From Sphingobium herbicidovorans (GTDB taxonomy: Bacteria > Pseudomonadota > Alphaproteobacteria > Sphingomonadales > Sphingomonadaceae), in contig NZ_CP020538.1 in assembly GCF_002080435.1 (NCBI RefSeq), positions 682,001-746,000 on the forward strand: DNA of 64,000 bases. The letters run 5' to 3'. Positions 51,105-59,794 of this stretch are shown in pieces. The position numbers and the translations under genes are program-made. Below the pieces are notes generated by a model. The model ran no database searches. It saw only the letters and a program-made list of their open reading frames with translations, and had not been told where the DNA came from. Each line of letters starts with the position of its first letter. Within the stretch, counting starts at the first letter, position 1.

Positions 51105-51617
51105 TTATTCCCCGCCCTTCTGCCCCACTTCCTGAACGCGCTTAACGACTTCTTGGCATATCGTGGAGCTGACGAACTTGTGGATCGGGCCGCCATACAG
51201 CGCGATTTCCTTAACCAGGCGGGACGCGATTGGCTGAAGCGACACGTCCGCCATAAGGAATACGGTTTCCACGCGTGGATTGATCTGCTGGTTCATCCCC
51301 GCCATCTGATATTCATATTCGAAGTCAGCAACAGCACGCAGGCCCCGGATGATGACGCTGGCGCCCTGCGATTCGGCAAAATCCATCAACAGCGAGTTGA
51401 AACCGGTGACGACGATTTCCGTATCGATCCCGGCGCATTCGCGGCGCACCATCTCCAGTCGTTCGTCATCCGAGAACATGGGCGACTTGGCGATGTTGGT
51501 CGTGACCCCGATCACCAGCTTGTCCACCAGCTTCGCGCCGCGGCGGATGATGTCCATGTGCCCCAAAGTGATCGGGTCGAACGTACCGGGATAGACCCCC
51601 ACCCTCTGATTGCTCAT
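51105..51617 (-). CDS. coaD: Phosphopantetheine adenylyltransferase
   Basis: The 170-residue protein has the CoaD motifs RVGVYPGTFDPITLGHMDII (nucleotidyltransferase TxGH), RGLRAVADFEYEYQMAGMNQ, and VSSTICQEVVK near the C-terminus. It adenylates 4'-phosphopantetheine, the penultimate step of CoA synthesis. It follows ispA with only 3 bases between, indicating one transcript. Confidence 0.97.
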   Translation of the reverse strand: MSNQRVGVYPGTFDPITLGHMDIIRRGAKLVDKLVIGVTTNIAKSPMFSDDERLEMVRRECAGIDTEIVVTGFNSLLMDFAESQGASVIIRGLRAVADFEYEYQMAGMNQQINPRVETVFLMADVSLQPIASRLVKEIALYGGPIHKFVSSTICQEVVKRVQEVGQKGGE

Positions 51618-51620
51618 GCC

Positions 51621-52529
51621 CTACCGGTCCCTTTCCACGATATAGTCAGCGATCGCCCGCAGCAGGTCAGCCTCCCCGCCGAACGCATGGAGATGCGCCT
51701 TGGCCTGCTCGACCAGCAAGCACGCCTGTTCGCGCGCGCGCTCGACCCCCAGCAGCGAAACGAAGGTTTCCTTCCCCGCCGCCGCATCCTTACCCAATGC
51801 CTTGCCGGCGAGCGCTGCGTCGCCTTCCACATCCAGTAGATCGTCGGCAATCTGGAAAGCGAGGCCTATGTCGCGCGCATAGCCATGCAGACTGACGCGA
51901 GCTTCTGGCGGGATACGCGCCATGATGGCGGCAGCGTCCACGCAAAACCCGATGAGTGCGCCGGTCTTGAGCTGTTGAAGCCGGGTGACGGTGGCAAGGT
52001 CGAAGCTCGCCCCTTCCGCCTGCAGGTCCATCATCTGCCCGCCCGCCATTCCGGCAGGCCCGCTGGACAAGGCGAGCGCCTTCACCAATTCGATCCGAAC
52101 GAAGGGATCGGCATGCGTTTGCTCATCGGCAAGCACTTCAAATGCCAGGTCATGCAGACAATCACCCGCAAGTATGGCGGTCGCTTCGTCAAAAGCCTTG
52201 TGAATCGTCGGCCTGCCCCGGCGCATATCGTCATCGTCCATCGCAGGCAGGTCGTCATGCACCAACGAATAAACATGGATACATTCGACGGCGAGCCCGA
52301 CGCGCAACGCCGATTCGCGGGATATATTGAACAGATCACCCGCCGCCTGGACCAGCAGCGGCCGCAATCTTTTGCCGCCGCCGATCGCGGCGTGGCGCAT
52401 CGCCTCATACAGGCGGGCGCGCGGATCGCCCGGAACGGATAGCAGCAGATCGAACGCGTGATCCACATCGGCCGCAACTGCAACCGCGCGGGTGGCGATT
52501 AGCGCCTTCCGGGAGGTTCCCCCCTCCAT
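51621..52529 (-). CDS. ispA: Polyprenyl (farnesyl/geranylgeranyl) diphosphate synthase
   Basis: The 302-residue protein has the first aspartate-rich motif in YSLVHDDLPAMDDDDMRRGR, the GGGKRLRPLL segment, GDCLHDLAFEVLADEQ, and the second motif in FQIADDLLDVEGD. It condenses IPP with allylic diphosphates for quinone, undecaprenol and carotenoid precursors; product length cannot be read with certainty from sequence. The ATG at 52529 lies 11 bases after the xseB stop, the common xseB-ispA order. No dxs gene follows. Confidence 0.94.
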   Translation of the reverse strand: MEGGTSRKALIATRAVAVAADVDHAFDLLLSVPGDPRARLYEAMRHAAIGGGKRLRPLLVQAAGDLFNISRESALRVGLAVECIHVYSLVHDDLPAMDDDDMRRGRPTIHKAFDEATAILAGDCLHDLAFEVLADEQTHADPFVRIELVKALALSSGPAGMAGGQMMDLQAEGASFDLATVTRLQQLKTGALIGFCVDAAAIMARIPPEARVSLHGYARDIGLAFQIADDLLDVEGDAALAGKALGKDAAAGKETFVSLLGVERAREQACLLVEQAKAHLHAFGGEADLLRAIADYIVERDR

Positions 52530-52540
52530 GACCGCCCCGC

Positions 52541-52801
52541 TCAATCGGCGCCGAACGGTTCGGCGCCCGTCACGGCGCCGGTCGGATCAATCGTCAACTT
52601 CTGAATGCGTGCCTCCGCCGCCTGCAGCCTTTCCAGGCAGCGTTTGCGCAATTCCTCGCCCTGCGCATAGAGAGAGATCGATTCATCTAGCGGAACATCG
52701 CCGCTTTCCAAACGGCGTACGATCGTCTCAAGCGCACGCAGCGCATCCTCAAATGACAATTGGGACAAATCGCCCTGCTCAGTCTTGCTGTCCTCGGCCA
52801 T
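52541..52801 (-). CDS. xseB: Exodeoxyribonuclease VII small subunit
   Basis: From the ATG at 52801 the product has 86 residues, the usual size. It shows LSFEDALRALETIVRRLESG and DVPLDESISLYAQGEELRKR, the XseB signature, then a helical CLERLQAAEARIQKL. It partners XseA in degrading single-stranded DNA. An ATG at 52867 would add 22 residues with no family similarity. It is the first gene of the xseB-ispA-coaD-ppi-queA run. Confidence 0.92.
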   Translation of the reverse strand: MAEDSKTEQGDLSQLSFEDALRALETIVRRLESGDVPLDESISLYAQGEELRKRCLERLQAAEARIQKLTIDPTGAVTGAEPFGAD

Positions 52802-52971
52802 GATGTCTGCATTGGCGAGGCCTGCCAGCCGGGTCAAGTCCGCACCGTCCGAGGGTAGCGATTCCATTCCCTTCAGTCATGAAAACGTCATGAAAGACGC
52901 CAAGAGGCTGGCGGAATTTAGGCACTTTTGCGTTGACGCTTACGTCGCCAAGTGCACATAGAAGGATCGCT

Positions 52972-53355
52972 ATGAAATATTATATCCCCCTAATTTCCGC
53001 CATGGCCCTCAGCCTGCTGTCCGCCTGCAACAACAATGACGAACCAGAAGTAGTCGGGGGGCCGGCCGATCCGATGGCCGAACGGCTTGCAAACGCTGCG
53101 CCCGTGGAGTTGCCGCCTTCGGTGAAGGAAAGCCATCAGTATCGCTGCAAGGATAACAGCCTGATCTTTGTCGATTTCATGAGTGACGACAAGACGGTCA
53201 ACCTGCGCACCGAAAAGGACGGTTCACCCACCAAGCTGGTCGCTGCCGCGCCGGGCGAGCCCTTCACCGCTGAAGGCGGCTATTCAATCGAAGGCACCGG
53301 CAAACAGATCACCGCGACACTGCCAGGCAAGAGCGCGCTTAGCTGCAAGGCCTGA
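52972..53355 (+). CDS. Small lipoprotein with a MliC-like domain
   Basis: The 127-residue protein has a lipoprotein signal (MKYYIPLISAMALSLLSACN, lipobox LSAC). The C-terminal half (HQYRCKDNSLIFVDFMSDDK, TVNLRTEKDGSPTKLVAAAP, GYSIEGTGKQITATLPGKSA with SCKA) has the two-cysteine, beta-rich layout of MliC-type lysozyme inhibitors, though similarity is modest. The ATG at 52972 has GAAGGA eight bases upstream. It is monocistronic, divergent from xseB. Confidence 0.75.
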   Translation: MKYYIPLISAMALSLLSACNNNDEPEVVGGPADPMAERLANAAPVELPPSVKESHQYRCKDNSLIFVDFMSDDKTVNLRTEKDGSPTKLVAAAPGEPFTAEGGYSIEGTGKQITATLPGKSALSCKA

Positions 53356-53519
53356 GCCTCTTACCTATTCGTTTCCGGTCGGGCCCCATCGGAGCCCGGC
53401 CATTTCATCTGCTTCAGAAACGAACGAATGCTATCCAGCGCCTGTAAGTAGAGCATGTTTTTCCGACTTGTGCTGGCCAAGGATTGTCTATCAGACGCGC
53501 CCCGGCTAAAGGCGCGCTC

Positions 53520-55697
53520 ATGTCAACCGCAGCTCCTCAGATCACCCCGGAAATCATCGCCGAACACGGCCTGTCGCCGGAAGAATATGATCGCGTTCTG
53601 AACGCTCTCGGCCGCGAGCCGAATCTGACCGAACTCGGCATCTTTTCGGTCATGTGGTCCGAACATTGCAGCTACAAATCGAGCCGCATCCATCTTAAGA
53701 AATTGCCCACGGAAGGGCCCCAGGTCATTTGCGGACCAGGCGAGAATGCGGGCGTCGTCGAAATCGGCGACGGGCAAGCGGCGATCTTCAAGATGGAGAG
53801 CCACAACCACCCCAGCTACATCGAACCCTATCAGGGCGCGGCGACGGGCGTGGGCGGCATCCTGCGCGACGTCTTCACGATGGGGGCACGGCCGGTGGCG
53901 AACATGAACGCACTGCGTTTTGGCCGCCCCGACCATCCGAAAATGAAACATCTCATCAGCGGCGTGGTTCATGGCATCGGCGGCTACGGCAATTGCGTGG
54001 GCGTGCCGACCGTTGGCGGCGAGGTGAATTTTCATCCCGCCTACGACGGCAATATCCTGGTCAACGCGATGACCGTGGGCGTGGCGGACACCGACAAGAT
54101 TTTCTATTCGGCGGCATCGGGCATTGGCAATCCGATTGTCTATGTGGGGTCGAAGACCGGGCGTGACGGCATCCATGGCGCGACCATGGCATCGGCCGAT
54201 TTCGGCGACGACGCCGACGCCAAGCGTCCGACGGTTCAGGTGGGCGACCCCTTCACCGAAAAACTGCTGATCGAAGCCTGCCTGGAGTTGATGGAGTCAG
54301 ACGCCATTGTCGCCATTCAGGACATGGGCGCAGCGGGTCTGACTTCCTCCTCCGTGGAAATGGCGTCCAAGGGCGGCGTCGGCATCCAGCTCAACATGGA
54401 CGATGTACCGCAGCGCGAAACGGGCATGACGGCCTATGAGATGATGCTGTCGGAAAGCCAGGAGCGCATGCTCATGGTGCTTAAGCCCGGCAAGGAAGCC
54501 TTCGCCGAAGCGATCTTCAGCAAATGGGAACTGGATTTCGCCGTAATCGGCCATGTGACCGACACGGGCCGCATGGTGCTTGTCCATCATGGCGAAACCG
54601 TTTGCGACATCCCGCTGGCACCATTGGCCGATGATGCGCCGCTCTACGACCGCCCAGCCATGCCGAAGGAAGAATACAAGGTGTGGGCAGGCGTGAAGCC
54701 CTTGGGTGAGATCGCCGAGAGCACGGACATCGGAGCCGACCTCGTCAAGCTCATGGGATCGCCAGACATCGCTTCGCGTCGTTGGATCTGGGAGCAGTAT
54801 GACCATATGGTTGGCGCCGATACGGTGCAGCGCCCCGGCGGCGACGCAGCCGTCGTGCGCGTACATGGCTCTCAGAAGGGCATCGCGATCAGCACCGATT
54901 GCACCCCGCGCTATTGCTATGCCGACCCTTATGAGGGCGGCAAGCAGGCTATCGCGGAATGCTATCGCAACATCAGCGCGGTCGGCGCACTGCCGCTGGC
55001 CGTCACCAACTGCCTGAATTTCGCAAATCCGCAGCGGCCCGAAATCATGGCTCAGTTCACCGGCTGCCTTGACGGCATGGGCGACGCTTGCCGGGCGCTC
55101 GACTTCCCGATCGTGTCGGGCAATGTCTCGCTTTACAATGAATCGAAGGCGACGGGCGGTGGCTCGGCCATCCTCCCTACCCCCGCGATTGGCGGCATCG
55201 GCCTCCTCAAGGATATCGACATCATGGCAACCATCGCCTTCAAAAGAGACGGTGAGGCCATCTGGCTGATTGGCGGTGAAGGCGCCCACCTTGGCCAGTC
55301 GATCTGGTTGCGTGAGATCGCCGGGCGCGAAGCGGGCGATGCGCCCAAGGTTGATCTGGCCGCCGAGCGCGCCAACGCCGAATCCGTTCGCGCGTTGATA
55401 GCTGCGGGCAAGGCAAGCGCAGTGCATGACATTTCGGATGGCGGTTTGCTGGTCGCCGTGGCGGAGATGGCCTTGGCCGGCGGAATCGGCGCTGAATTGG
55501 ACATCGACCTCACCACGGCCACTGCGTTCGGCGAAGATCAGGGCCGCTATCTCGTGACCACGGCTTCCGACATAGTTGTATCCGGCGCGGTACGGATCGG
55601 CACGACCGGCGGCGACAAGGTGGCCGATGTCACGCTGGACGCCCTTCGCACCTCCCATGAAGGCTTTTTCCCGAACCTGATGGATGCCGAACTCTGA
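53520..55697 (+). CDS. purL: Phosphoribosylformylglycinamidine synthase II (small PurL)
   Basis: The 725-residue protein is the small PurL that needs PurQ and PurS. It starts [20 protein letters not shown] and has [64 protein letters not shown]-like [20 protein letters not shown] and [20 protein letters not shown]. It makes FGAM from FGAR, ATP and ammonia in purine synthesis. It is monocistronic; purS and purQ are not in the window. Confidence 0.97.
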   Translation: MSTAAPQITPEIIAEHGLSPEEYDRVLNALGREPNLTELGIFSVMWSEHCSYKSSRIHLKKLPTEGPQVICGPGENAGVVEIGDGQAAIFKMESHNHPSYIEPYQGAATGVGGILRDVFTMGARPVANMNALRFGRPDHPKMKHLISGVVHGIGGYGNCVGVPTVGGEVNFHPAYDGNILVNAMTVGVADTDKIFYSAASGIGNPIVYVGSKTGRDGIHGATMASADFGDDADAKRPTVQVGDPFTEKLLIEACLELMESDAIVAIQDMGAAGLTSSSVEMASKGGVGIQLNMDDVPQRETGMTAYEMMLSESQERMLMVLKPGKEAFAEAIFSKWELDFAVIGHVTDTGRMVLVHHGETVCDIPLAPLADDAPLYDRPAMPKEEYKVWAGVKPLGEIAESTDIGADLVKLMGSPDIASRRWIWEQYDHMVGADTVQRPGGDAAVVRVHGSQKGIAISTDCTPRYCYADPYEGGKQAIAECYRNISAVGALPLAVTNCLNFANPQRPEIMAQFTGCLDGMGDACRALDFPIVSGNVSLYNESKATGGGSAILPTPAIGGIGLLKDIDIMATIAFKRDGEAIWLIGGEGAHLGQSIWLREIAGREAGDAPKVDLAAERANAESVRALIAAGKASAVHDISDGGLLVAVAEMALAGGIGAELDIDLTTATAFGEDQGRYLVTTASDIVVSGAVRIGTTGGDKVADVTLDALRTSHEGFFPNLMDAEL

Positions 55698-55758
55698 TTG
55701 CGCGCTTGATCTGAACTCGCGCTCTCATAGTGAAAAATGTTGGGCATGAGGCCGGTCG

Positions 55759-56541
55759 CTAGAGCGGCGAGCGAGTAATTCGGCCGAACAGGACCTGATA
55801 GCTGTCTTCGCCGCCAGCTTCGTCAAATGCCGCCATCGTCCGACGCAATTCCTGGGGCGAGAGCGGCTTTCGGCCGTCATTGGGCACGACTGCGCCAATG
55901 CCCTTGAGGTGCGCGATCAGCCCGCGAGCGCCATCGCATCCCAACGGATAGATTTCATCGAAAGCGAAGGCATCCTCGTAACTGCTCAGAACAGAGCGCA
56001 GGTCAGCCAGGCTTGGATATGCAGGCACGCCCGCGATCAGCCCACAATCCACATGCGCCTCTCGCCAATTGCAGAAACTCCCCTCTCCCATGGTCGAAAA
56101 GATGAGGCTGCCGCCAGGCCGCAATAGGCTGGCGAGCCGACCCAGAGCATCTGGCAGGTCATCGAACCATTGAAAGGCCAGGCTGGAAAGAATGAGGTCG
56201 AACCACTCTCCCTCGAACGGCGGAGACTCCCCATCCATTGCGAGGAAGGTGCCAGCGACGAAGGCGTGCCTGGCTGTCCTGGCCAGCATCTCGGGCGAAA
56301 GATCGGTGACAATCAATTCTGCGACAGGCCAGCGGGCCTGAATGTCCCGAGTCAGAAATCCCGTGCCGCAGCCTATCTCCAGAATGCGTTGCACTCCGCC
56401 CGGCTTCTGCCGCTGCGCAAGTTCCGCGACCAATGCCGCGGCGGCCCGCTGGGGTCCGGCATGATCGTCATAATGATTCGCCGCCGCGCCGAAGGCATCG
56501 CTTATCCGTTGCTTGCGACCGCTTTCCATGGCTAGTCGCAT
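55759..56541 (-). CDS. BioC-like SAM-dependent methyltransferase
   Basis: The 260-residue protein has a class I SAM fold: RISDAFGAAANHYDDHAGPQ, ILEIGCGTGFLTRDIQARWP (motif I), LIVTDLSPEMLARTA, FDLILSSLAFQWFDDLPDAL and GGSLIFSTMGEGSFCNWREA. The AFGAA..YD start, the LAFQWFDDL segment and the FSTMGEGSF segment are typical of malonyl-ACP O-methyltransferase BioC, which opens biotin synthesis. No other bio gene is nearby, so the name is tentative. An ATG at 56529 is an alternative start. Confidence 0.82.
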   Translation of the reverse strand: MRLAMESGRKQRISDAFGAAANHYDDHAGPQRAAAALVAELAQRQKPGGVQRILEIGCGTGFLTRDIQARWPVAELIVTDLSPEMLARTARHAFVAGTFLAMDGESPPFEGEWFDLILSSLAFQWFDDLPDALGRLASLLRPGGSLIFSTMGEGSFCNWREAHVDCGLIAGVPAYPSLADLRSVLSSYEDAFAFDEIYPLGCDGARGLIAHLKGIGAVVPNDGRKPLSPQELRRTMAAFDEAGGEDSYQVLFGRITRSPL

Positions 56542-56590
56542 GGCAGAGCGAGGCCCGCTTTGCCAGTGCCTTTAAGGGAACAACCACCAC

Positions 56591-57835
56591 ATGACCGCCT
56601 GTTCATCCCGCATCGCCGCCATGGATGTTTTGCGGGGATTCGCCGTGATGGGCATATTGTGGATGAACATCAGCGCCTTCGCGCTGCCCGAACCCGCATA
56701 TATCAATCCCGCGGCGGTGGGACCGCTGTCATGGGGAGACCGGCTTTTCTGGCTGGTGAGCTTTCTCTTCTTCGATGGCAAGATGCGCGCCCTTTTTTCC
56801 ATGCTGTTCGGCGCCTCCATGCTGCTTTTGATCGACAGGGAAGAGTTGGCGGGGCGCAATGGACGCCGCGCTCAACTTCTCCGGACGGGATGGCTGTTCG
56901 TATTTGGTCTCGCCCATTATCTGCTGCTCTGGTCGGGCGACATCCTGATGAACTATGCGCTCGTCGGACTGGGAGCGATGCTGTTTATCCGCAGGGAGCC
57001 GTTGTCTCTTCTGAAATGGGCCTTTCTCTGCTTTTTCACGCATTTTCTGATCTGTGCAACTTTCGTGCTCAGCCTCTACGGTTGGGCTCATGCCGCAATG
57101 GCTCCCGGCGCCCCCATCCACATCCGGGAGGGTTTTGATCAATTTGCCGGTCCTTTTATCAACCCGAATGATCCCGCCATCCGGCAGGAGATTGCGACCT
57201 ATCGCAGCAGCTTCGGAACGATCCTCGCGCACCACTTCCACATGTATACCCGAAACTGGTGGTGGACATTTCTATTCACCGCTTTCGATACCCTTGGTTT
57301 CATGTTGATGGGCATGGCAATGCTGAAGGGCAGGTTTCTCACCGGCCGCTGGCAAGAAGGACAATATTGGCGCACCGCCCGCCACTGTTTTCTTATCGGC
57401 ATGCCACCCATGACGGCTTTGGCCGCTTGGCTCGCGTTGCGCGACTTTCCCGCGCTACCGACACTAGGGACCGCGCTTGCCTGGTCCTTTCCGTTTCGAA
57501 TCCCCCTGGCGGTCGGCTGGGCAGCGCTGATTCTATGGCTATTCTCGCGATACGAGAATCATCGGCTGATGACCGCTATCGCGCGGACGGGGAGGTTGGC
57601 GCTGAGCAACTATCTCGGCACCAGCCTCATCATGTGCGCCGTCTTCTATGGATGGGGGCTTGGCCTTTTCGCTCAGATCCGCCCCGCAGAGCTACCAATG
57701 CTGGTATTCTGCGCCTGGTTGGTGATGCTGGTCTGGTCGACTGCGTGGCTGTCGCGATTCGCGATCGGTCCGATGGAGTGGCTTTGGCGCAGTTTGGCAC
57801 GAAGGCGACCACAAAGGATTCGCAACAGCAGCTAG
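56591..57835 (+). CDS. DUF418 family integral membrane protein
   Basis: The 414-residue protein has about nine to ten membrane helices and the DUF418/YeiB pattern: RIAAMDVLRGFAVMGILWMN, FFDGKMRALFSMLFGASMLL, LLWSGDILMNYALVGLGAML and a C-terminal RTGRLALSNYLGTSLIMCAV with GLGLF and PMEWLWRSL. These proteins are thought to be transporters or acyltransferase-like membrane proteins; no function is established. It is divergent from the BioC-like gene and is followed by bfd. Confidence 0.92.
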   Translation: MTACSSRIAAMDVLRGFAVMGILWMNISAFALPEPAYINPAAVGPLSWGDRLFWLVSFLFFDGKMRALFSMLFGASMLLLIDREELAGRNGRRAQLLRTGWLFVFGLAHYLLLWSGDILMNYALVGLGAMLFIRREPLSLLKWAFLCFFTHFLICATFVLSLYGWAHAAMAPGAPIHIREGFDQFAGPFINPNDPAIRQEIATYRSSFGTILAHHFHMYTRNWWWTFLFTAFDTLGFMLMGMAMLKGRFLTGRWQEGQYWRTARHCFLIGMPPMTALAAWLALRDFPALPTLGTALAWSFPFRIPLAVGWAALILWLFSRYENHRLMTAIARTGRLALSNYLGTSLIMCAVFYGWGLGLFAQIRPAELPMLVFCAWLVMLVWSTAWLSRFAIGPMEWLWRSLARRRPQRIRNSS

Positions 57836-57891
57836 AATACTATTGCGACCCATTATCACTTACGCTATCTCTCGATTCTAGGGAGAGCGCC

Positions 57892-58062
57892 ATGGTTGTG
57901 TGTATTTGCAATGCCATTCGGGAAAAAGATCTGAAGGAAGCCGTACGTGGCGGCGCAGATACTCCCTGCAGTGCATATGCCCGACTGGGCCGTCGTCCAA
58001 AATGTGGGCAATGCGTCTCCTTTGCACGCACGCTGATCGCCGCTGAGCGCGCGACTGCATGA
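57892..58062 (+). CDS. bfd: Bacterioferritin-associated ferredoxin
   Basis: The 56-residue protein MVVCICNAIREKDLKEAVRG continues to RRPKCGQCVSFARTLI. Cysteines at 4, 6, 38 and 41 form the [2Fe-2S] site of Bfd. Bfd docks on bacterioferritin and reduces its stored iron for release. The ATG at 57892 has GGGAGAG upstream. bfr follows 159 bases downstream. Control by an iron regulator is likely, but I see no certain Fur or Irr box in the short upstream gap. Confidence 0.93.
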   Translation: MVVCICNAIREKDLKEAVRGGADTPCSAYARLGRRPKCGQCVSFARTLIAAERATA

Positions 58063-58221
58063 CACTATTGAGGATCAGCCTCAATTTGATGGAGCCACCA
58101 GTCGCGAAGCCGACGCAATAGCGTGTTCTAAATGCATCGATTTTCCAAGGCTTTCCGGTTAACATAAGGCCAAAATCTGCCTATAGTTACGGCTTCATTC
58201 CAATAAGCCGGAGCAACCGCC

Positions 58222-58701
58222 ATGAAGGGCGACGCCAAAGTCATCGATTATCTGAACGAGGTCCTCAAGAATGAGTTGACCGCGATCAACCAATATTTCT
58301 TGCACTACCGCATGCTGGACCATTGGGGCGTCGAAAAGCTCGCGAAGTTCGAATATGAAGAGTCGATCGACGAGATGAAGCACGCCGACAAGGTAGCGGA
58401 GCGGATCCTTTTCCTGGATGGCCTACCTAATTTTCAGCTGCTCGGTCGGTTGAAGATCGGCGAAACGGTGGAAGAGGTGCTAAAAGCCGATCTTGAGTTG
58501 GAATATGAAGCGCTTCCCGTCCTCAAGGATGCAATCGCTTATTGTGAAACGGTTCGCGATTATGTGAGTCGTGACCTATTCCAGTCGATCCTCGAAAGCG
58601 AGGAAGAGCATGTCGATAGCCTAGAAACCCAGTTCGAAATGATCGAACGCATGGGAATCCAGAACTACATACAGCTGCAGAGCAAGGCCGCCGAGGACTG
58701 A
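58222..58701 (+). CDS. bfr: Bacterioferritin
   Basis: The 159-residue protein closely follows E. coli Bfr: [60 protein letters not shown] with the heme-ligand Met and ferroxidase residues, [20 protein letters not shown] and [20 protein letters not shown]. It forms a 24-mer that stores iron. It pairs with bfd just upstream. Confidence 0.98.
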   Translation: MKGDAKVIDYLNEVLKNELTAINQYFLHYRMLDHWGVEKLAKFEYEESIDEMKHADKVAERILFLDGLPNFQLLGRLKIGETVEEVLKADLELEYEALPVLKDAIAYCETVRDYVSRDLFQSILESEEEHVDSLETQFEMIERMGIQNYIQLQSKAAED

Positions 58702-58708
58702 AACTGGT

Positions 58709-58738
58709 GGGCGGGCCACGCATCCGGCAGCCCCGCCC
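58709..58738. terminator. Hairpin between convergent bfr and mutT
   Basis: GGGCGGG at 58709-58715 pairs with CCCGCCC at 58732-58738 in the gap between the two convergent stops. The run after it is only weakly T-rich, so its terminator role is moderate. Confidence 0.5.
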
Positions 58739-58746
58739 TCAACATT

Positions 58747-59148
58747 TCAAATCAGCGAATCAAGCAGTCCGATCAGCGGTAGATCGGCCGGCGGCATTTC
58801 AAGAGCGAACATCTGGCTGGGCTTGACCCATTTCAGTTCCGTGGCATGCCGCGCTTCGGGCAAGCCCTCCCACTTCCGGCACACATAGAGCAAAAGCAAC
58901 AGATGCCGCTCGCCGAGCGCTTCGCTCGCAAAGCTCGCGGGCGCGAGACAGCTGGCATGGGTTCGGATACCGAGTTCTTCCTCCAGTTCACGAATCAGCG
59001 CGGTTTCGGGTGTTTCGCCGATCTCCACCTTCCCGCCAGGGAATTCCCAAAGGCCGGCCATCGCTTTTCCCGGCGGACGTTGTTGGAGCAGCACGCGGCC
59101 GTCGGCATCGACTAGTGCAGCAGCGACCACGAGCAGCGGGAAAATCAT
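58747..59148 (-). CDS. mutT: 8-oxo-dGTP diphosphatase MutT (Nudix)
   Basis: From the ATG at 59148 the product has 133 residues: MIFPLLVVAAALVDADGRVL, LQQRPPGKAMAGLWEFPGGK and the full Nudix box GGKVEIGETPETALIRELEE ELGI. It matches MutT, which removes 8-oxo-dGTP from the nucleotide pool. The longer frame to 59256 adds 36 residues that do not look like the family. It is convergent with bfr. Confidence 0.92.
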   Translation of the reverse strand: MIFPLLVVAAALVDADGRVLLQQRPPGKAMAGLWEFPGGKVEIGETPETALIRELEEELGIRTHASCLAPASFASEALGERHLLLLLYVCRKWEGLPEARHATELKWVKPSQMFALEMPPADLPLIGLLDSLI

Positions 59149-59233
59149 CGTCATATTCGCCCAGAAAAGGAGTTTGTTAACCCCGGCTCTTTTACAAGGC
59201 GAAGCGGGCCTGTCTGCAAGAAACGGTGGTGAA

Positions 59234-59419
59234 ATGCGCGTTTTAATCGAAAGCATATCCCGATCGGGACTGTGGCAGTGTCAAAGAGGCGCCACGGCGG
59301 TTGAATATGGCCTTATCCTGGCACTGGTCTGCCTGGCCATGATTAGCGCTCTGTCCAACGTGGCCGATAAGACGATCGGCATGTGGAACAATGTCGCGAC
59401 AGAAGTTCTCGCGCATTAA
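59234..59419 (+). CDS. Flp family type IVb pilin (first copy)
   Basis: The 61-residue protein MRVLIESISRSGLWQCQRGA continues with TAVEYGLILALVCLAMISAL and a short polar tail. The GATAVEYGLI segment is the Flp processing and hydrophobic assembly motif, with Glu at +5 after the GA cleavage site. Flp pilins are cleaved by TadV and assembled by the Tad apparatus. It diverges from the second copy 133 bases downstream and has a Trp-Gln-Cys leader end. No tad genes are present in the window. Confidence 0.88.
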   Translation: MRVLIESISRSGLWQCQRGATAVEYGLILALVCLAMISALSNVADKTIGMWNNVATEVLAH

Positions 59420-59449
59420 CCATCAATATCTGACACTTCTTTCGATCCA

Positions 59450-59466
59450 TTAAATCTTTGTCAACC
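59450..59466. promoter_or_regulatory. CtrA-like box upstream of the second Flp pilin
   Basis: TTAA, seven bases, then TCAACC, one mismatch from the CtrA consensus TTAA-N7-TTAAC. It lies about 90 bases before the second pilin start. pilA is a known CtrA target in Caulobacter; binding here is inferred. Confidence 0.35.
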
Positions 59467-59552
59467 TAACGCGCATAAACCGTCCATTGCTGACCTAATT
59501 CCAAGCGGGGCGGCCGGGAAGTTAACGGGAATTCAAGTCAAGGAGACTTAAA

Positions 59553-59714
59553 ATGCAGTTCGTGCGTAAGATGCTGAAGAATGAAAAGGGCGCAACGGCC
59601 ATCGAATATGGCCTGATCGCAGCCCTGATCGCCGTCGCCGCCATCGGCGCGATGACCAGCCTCGGCGGCAAGCTGGGCAACACCTTCAACAATGTTTCGG
59701 GCAATCTGAACTAA
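59553..59714 (+). CDS. Flp family type IVb pilin (second copy)
   Basis: This 53-residue protein, MQFVRKMLKNEKGATAIEYG then LIAALIAVAAIGAMTSLGGK and LGNTFNNVSGNLN, is a canonical Flp pilin: short basic leader, GATAIEYGLIAALIA processing/assembly motif and small polar tail. The ATG at 59553 has AAGGAG eight bases upstream. A CtrA-like box precedes it and a strong terminator follows, so it forms its own unit. It is probably the major pilin, being closer to the consensus than the first copy. Confidence 0.94.
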   Translation: MQFVRKMLKNEKGATAIEYGLIAALIAVAAIGAMTSLGGKLGNTFNNVSGNLN

Positions 59715-59737
59715 GCTCGACTCTATTGTGAAATAAT

Positions 59738-59770
59738 GGGCGGCGGGAGCGATCCTGCCGCCCTTTCTCT
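59738..59770 (+). terminator. Rho-independent terminator of the Flp pilin gene
   Basis: GGGCGGC at 59738-59744 pairs with GCCGCCC at 59757-59763 and is followed by TTTCTCT, 23 bases after the pilin stop. Confidence 0.85.
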
Positions 59771-59794
59771 ATGTGCAACGGGCGTCCTCAACGG

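Noticed and set aside
52802..52867. Longer XseB start at 52867
   Set aside because: Adds 22 residues outside the normal XseB length; the upstream AAGGGA abuts the codon.
53379..53400. Terminator after the MliC-like lipoprotein
   Set aside because: The GTCGGGC/GCCCGGC stem has a G-T pair, a large loop and no T-run.
57836..57891. Fur/Irr box before bfd
   Set aside because: The AT-rich segment does not match a full consensus on either strand; too weak to call.
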